NCBI GenBank assembly: GCA_022821085.1
Contig: JAJEEG010000006.1
Span: 2,749,330 to 2,813,329, forward strand
Direction: 5' to 3'
Length of the DNA: 64,000 nucleotides
Source of the DNA: Candidatus Latescibacterota bacterium
GTDB taxonomy: Bacteria > JAAXHH01
Under the pieces are notes generated by a model. The model did not search any database. It had not been told where the DNA came from and saw only the letters and a list, made by a program, of their open reading frames with translations. How positions within the stretch are numbered: position 1 is the stretch's first letter; every line of letters starts with the position of its first letter. Position numbers and translations under genes: made by a program. This document shows positions 39,434 to 49,270 of this stretch, piece after piece.

Positions 39434-42400
39434 TTGAAGGAGACCGCGATCTTCAGCCAGTTCCATCCCGAAACATCTGAAACCCACCTTCTGCTGGACC
39501 GGTTGCTTTCCGAACGCATCCTCATCATCGACGGCGCCATGGGGTCGGTCCTCCAGGGCCATGCGCTCGACGAGCCCGATTTCCGCGGAGACACGTTTAA
39601 AGATCACCCCGTCCCGTTGCGTGGCGATCTCGACGTGCTGTCGATCACGCGTCCCGAACTCATCGAACAGGTCCACAGGGAATACCTGGATGCCGGCGCC
39701 GACATCATCGAGACCAACACGTTCAACGCCACCGCCATCTCGCAAGCCGACTATGGCCTGCAGGACCGGGTCTACGACATCAACCTGGCGGCTGCGAAGA
39801 TCGCAAAGCGCGCCACCGGGGCCGCCATGGCCGCTGATCCGGGCCGACCGCGATTCGTGGCCGGCGCCCTGGGGCCCACCACCCGGTCCGCTTCCGTCGC
39901 CTCCGATGTCAGCGATCCGTCCTTCCGTTCCGTTTCCTTCGATGAGTTGGCCACTGCCTACGGCGAGCAGGCCCGTGGACTCCTCGACGGCGGCGTGGAC
40001 CTGTTGCTGGTCGAGACCCAGATCGATACGCTCAACCTGAAGGCCGCCTTGTTCGCCATCAACAGCCTCTTCGACGAAGGGATGCGCCGCGTACCCCTCA
40101 TGGCGTCATTCTGCATCGTCGACGCCAGCGGGCGCACGCTCTCAGGCCAGACCGTGGAGGCGTGCTGGACGTCCATACGCCACGGGGACCTGTACAGCGT
40201 GGGGATCAACTGCGCGCTGGGCGCCACCGAGCTGCGGCCATACATCGAAGAGCTGTCCGCCATCGCGAACCTCCCGGTGACCTGCTATCCGAACGCGGGC
40301 CTCCCGAATGAAATGGGCGGCTACGACGACACCCCGGACCACATGGCCGAGGTGCTGGGAGGCTTCGCCGAAGAAGGCTGGCTCAACATGGTCGGCGGAT
40401 GCTGCGGCACGACCCCTGCGCATATCGCTGCGATCTCGGAGGCCGTAAGGCGGCGGGGGAAACTGCGCGTTCCCCACCCCGTCGAACCCCTGTCCCGGTA
40501 CAGCGGACTCGAGACCTTCACCGTACGTCCCGACGGCAACTTCACCATGATCGGCGAGCGGACGAACGTGACGGGCTCGCGCAAATTCGCCCGGCTCGTC
40601 CGTCAGGAGAAATACGAGGAAGCCCTGGGCGTGGCCCGGCAGCAGATCGAGGGCGGGGCGAACATCATCGACGTGAACATGGACGAAGGCCTGCTCGACA
40701 GCGAACGGGCCATGACCACGTTCCTGAACCTGATCGCGTCCGAACCCGACATCGCCGCCACGCCCGTCATGATCGACAGTTCCAGCTGGCCGGTCATCGA
40801 AGCGGGCCTGAAATGCGCGCAGGGCAAGAGTATCGCCAATTCCATCAGCCTGAAGGAGGGCGAGGAGGTCTTCAGGAACCAGGCCCGCATGGCGAAACGG
40901 TACGGGGCCGCCGTGGTGGTGATGGCCTTCGACGAGGAAGGACAGGCCACGGATACAGATCATAAGGTGGAGATCCTGAGCCGTTCCTACCGGATCCTCA
41001 CCGAAGAGATCGGCATGGATCCGACGGATATCATCTTCGACCCCAACATCCTCACCGTAGCCACGGGCATCGAGGAACACGACGACTACGCGGTCAATTT
41101 CATCGAGGCCGTCCTCCGGCTTAAGGCGCTGCATCCGCTGGCCAAAGTAAGCGGCGGCGTGAGCAACATCTCCTTCTCCTTTCGCGGCAACGACCATATC
41201 CGGGAGGTGATGCACGCCGCCTTCCTCTACCACGCCATCCAGGCCGGCCTGGACATGGGCATCGTCAACGCGGGACAGCTTGCGATCTACGAGGACATCG
41301 ACCCCGAGACACTGGCCATGGTGGAAGACGTCCTGCTGAACCGCAGGCCCGACTCCACCGAACGGCTGCTGGAGTTCGCGGCATCCAGTAAGGGTCCCGC
41401 GGCCGGAAGGGCAGCGAAAGACGATGCATGGCGCGACGACCGCCTGGAGGAACGCATTTCCCACGCCCTGGTCAACGGTATCGCCGACCATATCGTGGAG
41501 GAAATGGACGAGGCCCTCCAACGCTACGACCGGCCGCTCCATATCATCGAGGGGCCCCTGATGGCCGGGATGTCCATCGTCGGCGATCTCTTCGGCGAGG
41601 GGAAGATGTTCCTGCCGCAGGTGGTGAAAAGCGCGCGGGTCATGAAGAAGGCCGTAGCCCACCTGGTGCCGCACATGGAAGCCGAACACGGCGACACCGG
41701 AGAGCGGCAGTACCAGGGCTCCATCCTCCTGGCCACGGTGAAGGGGGACGTGCACGACATCGGGAAGAACATCGTGGGCGTGGTGCTCGGGTGCAACAAC
41801 TACCGGATCATCGACCTGGGTGTCATGGTCCCCGCGGAGAAGATCATCCAGACTGCGAAGGACGAAAGCATCGACCTCATCGGCTTGAGCGGGCTGATCA
41901 CCCCGTCGCTCCACGAAATGATCCACGTGGCCCGCGAGATCGAGCGCAACGGCTTTGAACTGCCCCTGCTCATCGGCGGCGCCACGACGAGCCGGAGACA
42001 CACGGCGATCAAGATCGAGCCGGCCTATCACGGACCGACCGTGCACGTGACGGACGCATCGAGAGCCGTGGAAGTGGCCGGGAACTTGATCAGCGACGAT
42101 CTGCGGCCGGAATTCGCCCGGCGTGTGCGCGAGGACTATCAGCAGATCCGGGAAACCTACGAAAGCCGCACGCCGCGCACGCCTCTCGTACCTTTCGCCG
42201 AGTCGAGCGCGCGGCGGCCCGCCCTCGAGTGGTCGGAGGAGACCGTCGCGGTACCCGAATTCACCGGGGTGCGCGTCGATGACGATTATCCGCTGGAGGA
42301 ACTCGTACCCTATATCGACTGGACGCCTTTCTTCAGCGCCTGGGAGTTGCGTGGGCGGTATCCGGCCATACTGGAGGACGAAAAGGTCGGCGTAGAGGCG

Positions 42401-43201
42401 CGGAAGCTGTTCGACGACGCGCAGGCACTGCTTGGCGAGATTGTAGATCGGCGGTCACTTCGGGCTCGGGCCGCGTGGGGGTTCTTCCCCGCCCATTCCA
42501 CTGGAAACGACATCGTGCTTTTAATCAATCCCGCGCGGTCGGAGGCACTCGCAACGTTTCCCATGCTGCGCCAGCAGCGGCCCCGTTCGGCGGACGGGCC
42601 CTGCCTCTCGCTTTCCGATTTCGTGGGCCCCGAGGGCAAGGAGGACTACGTCGGCGCCTTCGCGGTCACCGCCGGCATCGGTCTCGACGAGCTGGTCAGG
42701 CGTTACGAGACCGATCACGACGACTATCGCGCCATATTGGTCAAGGCGCTCGCCGACCGCCTGGCCGAAGCTTTTGCTGAGCTAACCCATCAAAGAGCTC
42801 GGCGCGCCTGGGGTTACGGGCACAATGAGGATCTTACGGGAGAAGACCTGATCCGGGAGAAATACCGCGGGATCCGGCCGGCGCCTGGGTATCCGGCCTG
42901 CCCCGATCACACCGAAAAACGCCGGCTCTTCGACCTGTTGCAGGCCGAGGAAAGGACCGGCGTCACGCTGACCGAAAGCTATGCCATGGACCCGCCGCCG
43001 TCGGTAGCCGGCCTCTACTTCGGCCATCCCGATGCCCGGTATTTCAACGTGGGGAAAATCGGACGCGACCAGGTTGAGGACTACGCCCGGCGCAAGCGGA
43101 TGACCGTCGAGTCCATCGAACGGTGGCTCGCGCCCAACCTGGATTACGAGCCGGCGGATGGTACCACGGCGGATGGTGTTACGGGGATTTCGAAGCGTTG
43201 A
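39434..43201 (+). CDS. metH: Methionine synthase, cobalamin-dependent
   Basis: This makes methionine from homocysteine and methyltetrahydrofolate through B12. About 1255 aa, all four modules present: homocysteine domain (residues 30-340, zinc Cys in GINCALGA and [11 protein letters not shown]), folate domain (to about 620, opening [16 protein letters not shown]), cobalamin-binding domain with [16 protein letters not shown] near 773, and the activation domain near the end ([19 protein letters not shown]). The His in DVHDIGKN is the lower B12 ligand. The start is unclear: the first possible codon is TTG at 39434, but a good GAAGGAGA lies over and just after it and points to the ATC at 39449; no ATG or GTG is available before the conserved region. 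The hairpin lies upstream. The gene is monocistronic. Confidence 0.95.
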   Translation: MKETAIFSQFHPETSETHLLLDRLLSERILIIDGAMGSVLQGHALDEPDFRGDTFKDHPVPLRGDLDVLSITRPELIEQVHREYLDAGADIIETNTFNATAISQADYGLQDRVYDINLAAAKIAKRATGAAMAADPGRPRFVAGALGPTTRSASVASDVSDPSFRSVSFDELATAYGEQARGLLDGGVDLLLVETQIDTLNLKAALFAINSLFDEGMRRVPLMASFCIVDASGRTLSGQTVEACWTSIRHGDLYSVGINCALGATELRPYIEELSAIANLPVTCYPNAGLPNEMGGYDDTPDHMAEVLGGFAEEGWLNMVGGCCGTTPAHIAAISEAVRRRGKLRVPHPVEPLSRYSGLETFTVRPDGNFTMIGERTNVTGSRKFARLVRQEKYEEALGVARQQIEGGANIIDVNMDEGLLDSERAMTTFLNLIASEPDIAATPVMIDSSSWPVIEAGLKCAQGKSIANSISLKEGEEVFRNQARMAKRYGAAVVVMAFDEEGQATDTDHKVEILSRSYRILTEEIGMDPTDIIFDPNILTVATGIEEHDDYAVNFIEAVLRLKALHPLAKVSGGVSNISFSFRGNDHIREVMHAAFLYHAIQAGLDMGIVNAGQLAIYEDIDPETLAMVEDVLLNRRPDSTERLLEFAASSKGPAAGRAAKDDAWRDDRLEERISHALVNGIADHIVEEMDEALQRYDRPLHIIEGPLMAGMSIVGDLFGEGKMFLPQVVKSARVMKKAVAHLVPHMEAEHGDTGERQYQGSILLATVKGDVHDIGKNIVGVVLGCNNYRIIDLGVMVPAEKIIQTAKDESIDLIGLSGLITPSLHEMIHVAREIERNGFELPLLIGGATTSRRHTAIKIEPAYHGPTVHVTDASRAVEVAGNLISDDLRPEFARRVREDYQQIRETYESRTPRTPLVPFAESSARRPALEWSEETVAVPEFTGVRVDDDYPLEELVPYIDWTPFFSAWELRGRYPAILEDEKVGVEARKLFDDAQALLGEIVDRRSLRARAAWGFFPAHSTGNDIVLLINPARSEALATFPMLRQQRPRSADGPCLSLSDFVGPEGKEDYVGAFAVTAGIGLDELVRRYETDHDDYRAILVKALADRLAEAFAELTHQRARRAWGYGHNEDLTGEDLIREKYRGIRPAPGYPACPDHTEKRRLFDLLQAEERTGVTLTESYAMDPPPSVAGLYFGHPDARYFNVGKIGRDQVEDYARRKRMTVESIERWLAPNLDYEPADGTTADGVTGISKR

Positions 43202-43227
43202 TGCTGTGTTTTCCTGCCAACAGCCTG

Positions 43228-43503
43228 TTATCCCACCGTAAACTGCAGCTTTTTACCGATCGCCTTGGCGTATTTACCGAGCGTTGACAACCGGATATCT
43301 TCCGCATGATTCTCAATCCTGGATATAGCGGATTTCCTGGTTTTCAACCTGCGTGCCACCTCTTCCTGGGTAAGGCCGGCATCTTCTCTCGCCTGTCGAA
43401 GCAATACGCCGATCTTGAACTCCTGGTATCCTTCATCGTATCTCTCGGCGAATTCCGTATCCTTGACCCTGCGATATGCCACGTATTCGCTCAAGTCGCT
43501 CAT
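43228..43503 (-). CDS. HigA-like XRE antitoxin
   Basis: This encodes 91 aa from the ATG at 43503 (MSDLSEYVAYRRVKD). The frame is open further upstream, but that region is the toxin remnant's other frame. A helix-turn-helix covers KIGVLLRQAREDAGLTQEEVARRLKTRKSAISRIENHA, followed by a short strand (GKKLQFTVG). It belongs to the XRE antitoxins that go with RelE/HigB toxins encoded immediately upstream. Here the toxin gene is shortened to 38 codons but keeps its ATGA overlap with this start. The antitoxin seems intact and may act alone or as a regulator. It lies just beyond metH, convergent, with only 27 bp between. Confidence 0.85.
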   Translation of the reverse strand: MSDLSEYVAYRRVKDTEFAERYDEGYQEFKIGVLLRQAREDAGLTQEEVARRLKTRKSAISRIENHAEDIRLSTLGKYAKAIGKKLQFTVG

Positions 43504-43616
43504 CGGTTTTTCCTTTTGAAAATGACTTTGGCTGCCTGTTTTGGGTCGAGAGCATCCAGAAAGTCGACGACAGGGCACTGACCCGATTCAGTACGATAGA
43601 AATGGACAGTTCTCAT
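43500..43616 (-). pseudogene. Truncated RelE/HigB-type toxin
   Basis: From the ATG at 43616 the frame reads MRTVHFYRTESGQCPVVDFL, then DALDPKQAAKVIFKRKNR, and stops: 38 codons. The first 32 residues match the N-terminus of HigB/RelE toxins, which normally run to 100-120 aa; the catalytic strand and C-terminal arginines are missing. The TGA overlaps the antitoxin ATG (ATGA), as in intact pairs, so it looks as if an internal deletion joined the N-terminal piece to the gene's last bases. It is too short to be listed as a standard gene. A functional leader role is possible. Confidence 0.75.
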
Positions 43617-43684
43617 ATTCTATGTTAACGAATATGTGAACCACAGGCAACCAGTTTTCCATAGTACCTCAAACACCCGCCCAA

Positions 43685-44338
43685 CTACCTGCTTAGCACC
43701 GCCGTGCCCCACGTGCTGGGGTCTACGTGAACGCGCAGGTCCCGTCCGGCGCTCCACCACTGGGCGGGGTATTCCGAATTGTTGAGGAAATAGGTGAAGC
43801 CCAGCCGGGGGAACTCTTTCGGGTCGTACCCGCTGAGGGTCTCGGTCGGGAGGCACACCTCCAGGGTGTAACCGCGGTCCGTGATCAGGGATGCGATGGG
43901 AAGCGCTTCCGGTTCCGGCATGTTCCACTTCTCGCGGGCGCGGTCGACCTGCGTGGGCTTGACTACGGGCTGATCACCGCGGTCGCCGCCCCCGGTGGGG
44001 AGGCAGTTGAACTGGTGGCAGTACCTTCCCGCCCGCCTGGCCGTCTTCACGTCGCGGGTGTCCAGCCAGACCTGGAAGCTGTCCCCGGTCCAGTGCCGTC
44101 CATAATGGGACTGGACCGGCTTTCGCTTGCGCACATCCACGGCGAAATACAGGCCCTCGTCGTTCCAGGCCATGTAGACGTCCGCGGCTTTCGGCCGGTT
44201 CTCCAGGAACCCCAGGTCGGGTACCAGGTATTCGGTATCCCAGTCGTCCAGGACGCCGTTGATCCGGGGAGCCTGCTCGCGGTATCTGCACTGGAAGGCG
44301 TAGGCGAAGTAGACTCGGTTGGGAATGTCCAGCGGCAT
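43685..44338 (-). CDS. CBM9-like (carbohydrate-binding family 9) single-domain protein
   Basis: This encodes 217 aa with no signal peptide. The fold pattern matches CBM9/DOMON-like modules: RINGVLDDWDTEYLVPDL near the start, then ADVYMAWNDEGLYFAVDVRKRKP, GDSFQVWLDTRDVKT, GYTLEVCLPTETLSGYDP and FPRLGFTYFLNNSEYPAQWWSAG. Such proteins bind carbohydrate or polyol ligands at extracellular enzymes. Freestanding, unexported copies are frequent in Latescibacteria-like genomes, where the role is unknown. Two related repeats occur in the protein at 52.2-54 kb. The gene is followed by ogt in the other direction of reading, across a tandem repeat. Confidence 0.75.
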   Translation of the reverse strand: MPLDIPNRVYFAYAFQCRYREQAPRINGVLDDWDTEYLVPDLGFLENRPKAADVYMAWNDEGLYFAVDVRKRKPVQSHYGRHWTGDSFQVWLDTRDVKTARRAGRYCHQFNCLPTGGGDRGDQPVVKPTQVDRAREKWNMPEPEALPIASLITDRGYTLEVCLPTETLSGYDPKEFPRLGFTYFLNNSEYPAQWWSAGRDLRVHVDPSTWGTAVLSR

Positions 44339-44422
44339 AGACGGTAGTCACATCGGGTAGCGCGTAATGGCAAACGCTTAATAGCAGACGCGCGGTAGAA
44401 AATGTCTGCAAGCCAGCGCCCG

Positions 44423-44474
44423 CAGCGGTCAGCGGTCAGCGGCAGCGGTCAGCGGCAGCGGCAGCGGTCAGCGG
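44423..44474. repeat. CAGCGGT/CAGCGG mixed tandem repeat
   Basis: This is a run of CAGCGGT and CAGCGG units on the plus strand (7 and 6 bp), which covers the last codons and the stop of ogt and the gap after it. The protein's terminal Asn-Arg and stop are partly encoded by the first unit. Confidence 0.8.
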
Positions 44475-44986
44475 TTGTAGTCCGTACCTTCCAGTTCGAG
44501 CAGAAACGCCTTGACCTCCGGCCGGCCGCCGTAGCCTCCCAGGCGTCCGTCGCTGGTGATCACGCGGTGGCAGGGCACCAGGATGCCGATGTCGTTGCTG
44601 CTGTTGGCCTGGCCCACCGCCCGGGCGGCCCGGGGTCTTCGCACCTGCTCGGCCACCCACTTGTAGGAACGCCACTGCCCGTATGGTATGGCCTGTTGCG
44701 CGGTCCAGACCTGCCGGGTAAAGGACGTGCCCCGCAGGAAATCCATCGGGAGGTCGAAAACCTTCAGCTTGCCTTCGAAATACCTCGTGATCTGGTTTTC
44801 GACCGAAGCAAGCAATCTGTCGTCCGGGACGAAGGCGAGTTCCGCGTCGAAGCGGTTCAGCATGTCCGTCGCGAATGCCTCGTCCGTGACGCCGGAGGTA
44901 ACCCGGCATACGCCCGCGTCACTGGCCGCCGCGTACATGGGACCCAGCGGCGTGGGGAAGACCGTATATTTAAGTACCTGCTTCAA
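44468..44986 (-). CDS. ogt: Methylated-DNA-protein cysteine methyltransferase
   Basis: This removes O6-alkyl groups from guanine in DNA onto its own cysteine. 172 aa, usual Ogt length. The catalytic motif VPCHRVI is in ILVPCHRVITSDGRLGGYGG near residue 140, with the upstream DNA-binding helix AQQAIPYGQWRSYKWVAEQV and RPRAARAVGQANSSN (Arg finger and Asn hinge). It starts at TTG (44986) 11 bp after the SGNH-gene stop, with only a weak Shine-Dalgarno, so it is probably translated by coupling with the hydrolase gene. No AlkA or Ada domain is attached. Confidence 0.93.
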   Translation of the reverse strand: MKQVLKYTVFPTPLGPMYAAASDAGVCRVTSGVTDEAFATDMLNRFDAELAFVPDDRLLASVENQITRYFEGKLKVFDLPMDFLRGTSFTRQVWTAQQAIPYGQWRSYKWVAEQVRRPRAARAVGQANSSNDIGILVPCHRVITSDGRLGGYGGRPEVKAFLLELEGTDYNR

Positions 44987-44997
44987 TAGGGTCTGGA

Positions 44998-46047
44998 CTA
45001 TCCTACGATGCCGCGGTCCCGCAGGCCCTGGGCCAGCGCCCGCGCGATGACCTCGCTGCCTTCGATGGTGGGATGCCAGGTATCGGCAAAGTACCGTTCG
45101 CGTTCACCGTCCATCCCGGTAAAAGCGGCGTTGAGATCGATGAGGTCCGTATCCTCTTCCATGGCCAGCCGGCGGATCGAGGCATCGTAGATATCGTAGA
45201 GTTGCCTGAGGCGGTCGAGGTCTCCCCGGGCCAGAAAGGACGGATACCGCATCTTGTCGAGGCTTTGCATGGACATATCCGCGCCGTTGCGGGATATGAG
45301 CGTCGGCAGGGTAGTGAGGACGACGCGGATCCGGTCGTACTTGGCCGTCTGGATGAGGCGGCGCATATTGTACTCGTAATTCTCGGGCAGGAAGTCCTCG
45401 AGGTCGAAAGAGCCGATGGGCGGCGGCGGGTTCAGTTCGAGGATCTCCTTGGCTTCGTCCAGCAGCCTCAGGCCCGTGTTGCCGCCGTTACCATAGTGCC
45501 AGTAGGACTGGGTCTTTCTGCGCATGTCGGGATAGTGCTTCGGATTCCCCAGCCACATGTCGTTCCAGCCGATGTAGACGATCAGGATGTCCGGCTCGAA
45601 TGCCAGCAGCCGGGGAAGGCGCAACTGGGCGTTGATGGACGCGTGATCGTCCACGCCGGCGTTGATCACCTGGTGATCGCGCTCCAGGTCCATCTGGGCC
45701 AGTTGCCGTTCCAGCTGGTAGGGATAGGGTGAATCGTCCCCGGGCGAGCCGAAGGTGCAGGAGTCGCCGAGACACATGATACGGACGGCATCGGGATCCT
45801 TCCGCCTCGGAAAGTCCGTCCCCCGGAACCCGTAGTCGTTGATCCGGATGCCGGCTACGCTGTATCCCGGCATCAGTTCCCAGCCGCTGCGGTTGTGAAA
45901 CACGATGTAGGGATGGGCGCCGTCGTATTCCTCGTGGAACCAGCGGTCCCTGTTGTACGCGTGATCCTGCCGGCGGAGGTAGAATTCCGCACCCACAAGG
46001 GCACCCACCGCGGCGCCGGCCATGGCGGCAAATGCGTAGCGTTTCAT
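44998..46047 (-). CDS. SGNH/GDSL hydrolase, membrane-anchored or secreted
   Basis: This encodes 349 aa from the ATG at 46047 (MKRYAFAAMAGAAVGALVGA, GGAG 7 nt upstream); an upstream ATG adds 15 non-signal residues. The first ~20 residues are an uncleaved anchor or signal peptide. SGNH blocks: RIMCLGDSCTFGSPGDD (GDS with nucleophile Ser), a Gly in DYGFRGTDFP, the Asn in IVYIGWNDMWLGN, and the catalytic Asp-His in FADTWHPTIEGSEVIARAL. The substrate is probably an ester of a carbohydrate or lipid on the cell surface. ogt follows immediately. The 334-bp divergent gap to the molybdenum enzyme contains the apparent plus-strand promoter and nothing else that I could identify. Confidence 0.88.
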   Translation of the reverse strand: MKRYAFAAMAGAAVGALVGAEFYLRRQDHAYNRDRWFHEEYDGAHPYIVFHNRSGWELMPGYSVAGIRINDYGFRGTDFPRRKDPDAVRIMCLGDSCTFGSPGDDSPYPYQLERQLAQMDLERDHQVINAGVDDHASINAQLRLPRLLAFEPDILIVYIGWNDMWLGNPKHYPDMRRKTQSYWHYGNGGNTGLRLLDEAKEILELNPPPPIGSFDLEDFLPENYEYNMRRLIQTAKYDRIRVVLTTLPTLISRNGADMSMQSLDKMRYPSFLARGDLDRLRQLYDIYDASIRRLAMEEDTDLIDLNAAFTGMDGERERYFADTWHPTIEGSEVIARALAQGLRDRGIVG

Positions 46048-46213
46048 TCCCGTTCTCCGGCTGTGAAATTGAACTGCACCATCCCAATCCACGTTACCGC
46101 CGTACTCCCCTTGAATCTAAGGGCACACAGGCCGAAATCGCAAGTGAAAACGCGTACCCGGTTTTGTTTGACGACAACACCTTCGTTCCCTGTATAACCA
46201 TTAGTGAAAGGTC

Positions 46214-46242
46214 TTGACGGCGACCGGATCGACTTCCATATT
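46214..46242 (+). promoter_or_regulatory. Candidate promoter of the molybdenum hydroxylase operon
   Basis: TTGACG (46214-46219) and CATATT (46237-46242) are separated by 17 nt. A start near 46249 would give a leader of about 130 nt before the first gene. A CATAAT nearer the gene (around 46350) lacks a convincing -35. Confidence 0.4.
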
Positions 46243-46380
46243 TACAGGGTGGTTCCCAACCCGCTTTACCACAGAACACCGGTCTTGCCGGCTCCGATCT
46301 CAGCAAGTTCTCACCAGCCGGATTCTGTCGGAAAGAATTCGTCAGTTTGAATGGCATAATTGCGTAACAGAGGAGGTCCT

Positions 46381-47043
46381 ATGGCTGATCGACACGATGA
46401 AGCCAGGCCTGATGAATCGACCCATTCCGAAATAAAACCGGGGACCCGGTTCACGCGTCGTGGTTTTCTCAAAGGCGCGGGCGCAGGTGCGGTTACGGCT
46501 GCCGTAGCGCCGGCCATCCTGGTTTCGGAAGCCGGGACGGCGGCCGCCCAGGAAACCGAAGGGGTCATGTCGGCGACCATATCGCTCGACGTGAACGGCA
46601 GCACGCACAACGCCTTAGTGGAAGCGCGCACGACCCTGGCCGACGCGTTGCGGGACCGACTGGAGATCACCGGTCCAAAGGTGGTCTGCGACAAGGGTGA
46701 GTGCGGGGCCTGCACCGTTGAATTGGACGGAAAGCTCGTCTTCAGCTGCATGACGCTGGCCATGGACGCCCAGGGCCGAAAGATCGAGACCGTGGAAGGC
46801 ATGGCGGACGGCGACAGTCTGCATCCCCTCCAGGAAGCCTTTGTCGAGAAGGACGCCCTGATGTGCGGATTCTGCACGCCGGGGTTCCTGATGTCCTCCA
46901 AGTCGTTGCTGGACGCCAACGACAACCCGACTCCGGAAGAGGTCCGGGAAGGTCTGTCCGGCAACATCTGTCGCTGCGGCACCTATCCCCACGTGTTCGA
47001 GGCTGTGATGAGCGCCGCCGAAAAGATGCGGAAGGGAGGGTGA
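46381..47043 (+). CDS. [2Fe-2S] subunit of a xanthine dehydrogenase-family molybdenum hydroxylase, Tat signal
   Basis: This encodes 220 aa from the ATG at 46381 with AGAGGAGG upstream. A Tat motif TRRGFLKG at residues 25-32 leads a hydrophobic segment, so the assembled complex is probably periplasmic. The plant-type cluster ligands are CDKGECGACTVELD then FSCMT, and the second cluster ligands are CGFCTPGF and ICRCGTYPHV. It passes electrons from the molybdenum centre to FAD. Subunit order here is iron-sulfur, molybdenum, FAD. Genes overlap or abut, so one operon. Such three-subunit enzymes oxidise aldehydes, purines or aromatics, as in PaoABC of E. coli, whose small subunit also has a Tat signal. 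Confidence 0.95.
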   Translation: MADRHDEARPDESTHSEIKPGTRFTRRGFLKGAGAGAVTAAVAPAILVSEAGTAAAQETEGVMSATISLDVNGSTHNALVEARTTLADALRDRLEITGPKVVCDKGECGACTVELDGKLVFSCMTLAMDAQGRKIETVEGMADGDSLHPLQEAFVEKDALMCGFCTPGFLMSSKSLLDANDNPTPEEVREGLSGNICRCGTYPHVFEAVMSAAEKMRKGG

Positions 47044-47047
47044 GTCG

Positions 47048-49267
47048 ATGCAGCAGAAGATGAAGACGGTCACGATCACCATCCAGGAAGACGGTGAACC
47101 AAGGGAAATCCAGATTGAAGTCCCCGATACCGGCGAAGGCGGCTGGGGAGACCTCTCGAAGAACACCTATGTCAACAAGCCTCACACCCGCGTGGACGCG
47201 GTCGACAAGGTCACCGGCCGTGCCAAGTACACCGCCGACATCAAGTTGCCCGGCCTGCTCTACGGCCGCATCCTGCGGTCGGCCCATCCCCGCGCCCGGA
47301 TCAACCGCATCGACGCCACCCGTGCGATGGCGCTGCCCGGCGTGAGCGTGGTGGTGCTTCCCAACGACGACCCCGAGGTCTTCTCGCGGGAGTGCCGGTT
47401 CGCCGGACAGGAAATCGCGGCCGTGGCGGCGACGACGCCGGAGGTCGCCGAAGACGCACTCCACGCTATCGACGTGGATTACGAGGTGCTGCCCTTCGTC
47501 GTGGACGAAGACGCGGCGCGCGACCCGGATGCGGCCCAGGTGCACAGCGACCGCGGAAACGTGGGCGAGCCCAGGGTCGGCGAACAGGGCGACATCGCCG
47601 CGGGATTCGCACAGGCAGACGTGACCCTCGAGGCCACCTACCGCTGCCAGGTGCAGTCCCACATCGCGCTGGAGACCCACGGGAACGTGTGCCAGTGGGA
47701 AGGCGACAAGCTGACGGTCTGGGCCTCCACCCAGGGCGTATTCAGCGTGCGCGGCGAACTGGCCGGGCATTTCGGGATCCCCGAAACGAACGTCCGCGTG
47801 ATCACGGAATTCATGGGCGGCGGGTTCGGCGCCAAGTTCGGCGCCCGCAAGGAAGGCGTGATCTGCGCACTGCTCGCCCGGAAGGCCGGAGCGCCCGTGA
47901 AGCTGATGCTGACACGCAAGGAAGAGCACCTGGCCACCGGAAACCGGCCCTCCGCCGTGCAGCACGTGAAGCTCGGCGCGACGAGCGACGGCAAGCTGGT
48001 CGCCTACGAGCGGTCCAACTACGGTACGCCGGGCGTCGCAGGCAGCGCCAACATTCCCGGTGCGCCGTACCTGTACGAGGTCCCCAACTACCGCATTGAA
48101 CAGACGAGCGTGTTCACCAACGCCGGGCCGATGGCCGCCCAGCGCGCGCCGGGACACCCCCAGGCGGCCTTCGCCATGGAATCCATGATGGACGAGATGG
48201 CCGAGGCGCTGGGCATGGACCCCATCGACATCCGCCAGATGAACGACCCGAACGAAGCGCGGCGCAACATGGTGGCCATGGGGGCGGAGCACATCGGATG
48301 GAAGACGCGCCGGAGCGCCACGCCCAATTCCCAGACCGGCCGGATCAAGACCGGCATGGGCGTGGGATCGTGCCGGTGGGGCGGCGGCGGCGGAAGGACG
48401 CAGGCCGAGTGTACCATCAATCCGGACGGGAGCGTGCAGGTGAAGTGCGGCACGCAGGACATCGGTACCGGGACGCTCACCCTGGTGCACATGGTCGCGG
48501 CGGAAGAATTCGGGTTGAAGATAGAGGATATCGACGTCCGTATCGGCGACACGAACTACCCCTACTCGGGCGGAAGCGGCGGCAGCACCACGGCCGCGTC
48601 GGTATCGCCCGCCATCAAGGGTACGACGATGCTGGCGAAACTCGAGCTGTTCAAGAAGATCGCGCCCAGGTTCGGCGTGGAACCCGGGGAACTGGTGGCC
48701 TCGGACGGGAATGTGTTCGTTGGGAGCGATCCTTCCAAGAGCATGACCTGGCAACAGGCGGCGGCCCAGCTAGGGGACGAGCCCATCTTCTTCCACGGCC
48801 AGTGGCTGCCCGGCTACTCGGACAGCGGCGTGCCCGGCGTGCACTTCGTCGAGGTCAGCGTCGATACCGAGACCGGCCTGGTGAAGGTCGACCGGGTCGT
48901 GGCCGTCCACAACAGCGGCATGATCCTGAACCCGCTCACCTGGGCGAGCCAGGTTAACGGCGGCGTCCTGATGGGGATCGGTTACGGCATGTACGAGAAC
49001 CGCATCATGGATCCCGCGACGGGCTACATGGTCAACGCGAACCTGGAAGACTACAAGGTCATGGGCTCCACGGACATCCCCGAAATCGAAATACTCAGGT
49101 ACGACGAACCGGAACGAGGCGTCATCGGCATCGGCGAACCCGCGACGATCCCGACCCCCGCCTCCATCGCGAATGCCATCTACAATGCCTGCGGCGCCCG
49201 GATACGGGAGATGCCGTTCACTCCCGACAAAGTGCTCAGCGCGCTGGCCGCAGTGAAGGAGGGCTGA
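47048..49267 (+). CDS. Molybdopterin-binding catalytic subunit of the molybdenum hydroxylase
   Basis: This encodes 739 aa starting 4 bp after the small subunit. No own signal, so it must be carried across by the Tat partner. Motifs: HTRVDAVDKVTGRAKYTADI at the start, FAGQEIAAVAATTPEVAEDA, GGGFGAKFGARKEGVI, AAQRAPGHPQAAFAMESMMDE, QVNGGVLMGIGYGMYEN, and IGEPATIPTPASIANA near the end, where the Glu is the conserved catalytic base of the family. The CO dehydrogenase loop with selanyl Cys (AYRCSFR) is absent, so this is an aldehyde or hydroxylase type. Substrate cannot be assigned. Confidence 0.95.
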   Translation: MQQKMKTVTITIQEDGEPREIQIEVPDTGEGGWGDLSKNTYVNKPHTRVDAVDKVTGRAKYTADIKLPGLLYGRILRSAHPRARINRIDATRAMALPGVSVVVLPNDDPEVFSRECRFAGQEIAAVAATTPEVAEDALHAIDVDYEVLPFVVDEDAARDPDAAQVHSDRGNVGEPRVGEQGDIAAGFAQADVTLEATYRCQVQSHIALETHGNVCQWEGDKLTVWASTQGVFSVRGELAGHFGIPETNVRVITEFMGGGFGAKFGARKEGVICALLARKAGAPVKLMLTRKEEHLATGNRPSAVQHVKLGATSDGKLVAYERSNYGTPGVAGSANIPGAPYLYEVPNYRIEQTSVFTNAGPMAAQRAPGHPQAAFAMESMMDEMAEALGMDPIDIRQMNDPNEARRNMVAMGAEHIGWKTRRSATPNSQTGRIKTGMGVGSCRWGGGGGRTQAECTINPDGSVQVKCGTQDIGTGTLTLVHMVAAEEFGLKIEDIDVRIGDTNYPYSGGSGGSTTAASVSPAIKGTTMLAKLELFKKIAPRFGVEPGELVASDGNVFVGSDPSKSMTWQQAAAQLGDEPIFFHGQWLPGYSDSGVPGVHFVEVSVDTETGLVKVDRVVAVHNSGMILNPLTWASQVNGGVLMGIGYGMYENRIMDPATGYMVNANLEDYKVMGSTDIPEIEILRYDEPERGVIGIGEPATIPTPASIANAIYNACGARIREMPFTPDKVLSALAAVKEG

Positions 49268-49270
49268 CCC

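Noticed and set aside
39390-39434. SAM or cobalamin riboswitch upstream of metH
   Set aside because: The expected leader is about 40 nt, only one hairpin is seen and no B12-box or SAM aptamer pattern is present.
40142-42046. Long minus-strand open frame opposite metH
   Set aside because: Antisense shadow. metH motifs are complete in the plus frame.
47048-49267. Aerobic CO dehydrogenase large subunit (CoxL)
   Set aside because: The active-site loop with the copper-binding Cys (AYRCSFR) is missing; the sequence matches the aldehyde or xanthine oxidase type.
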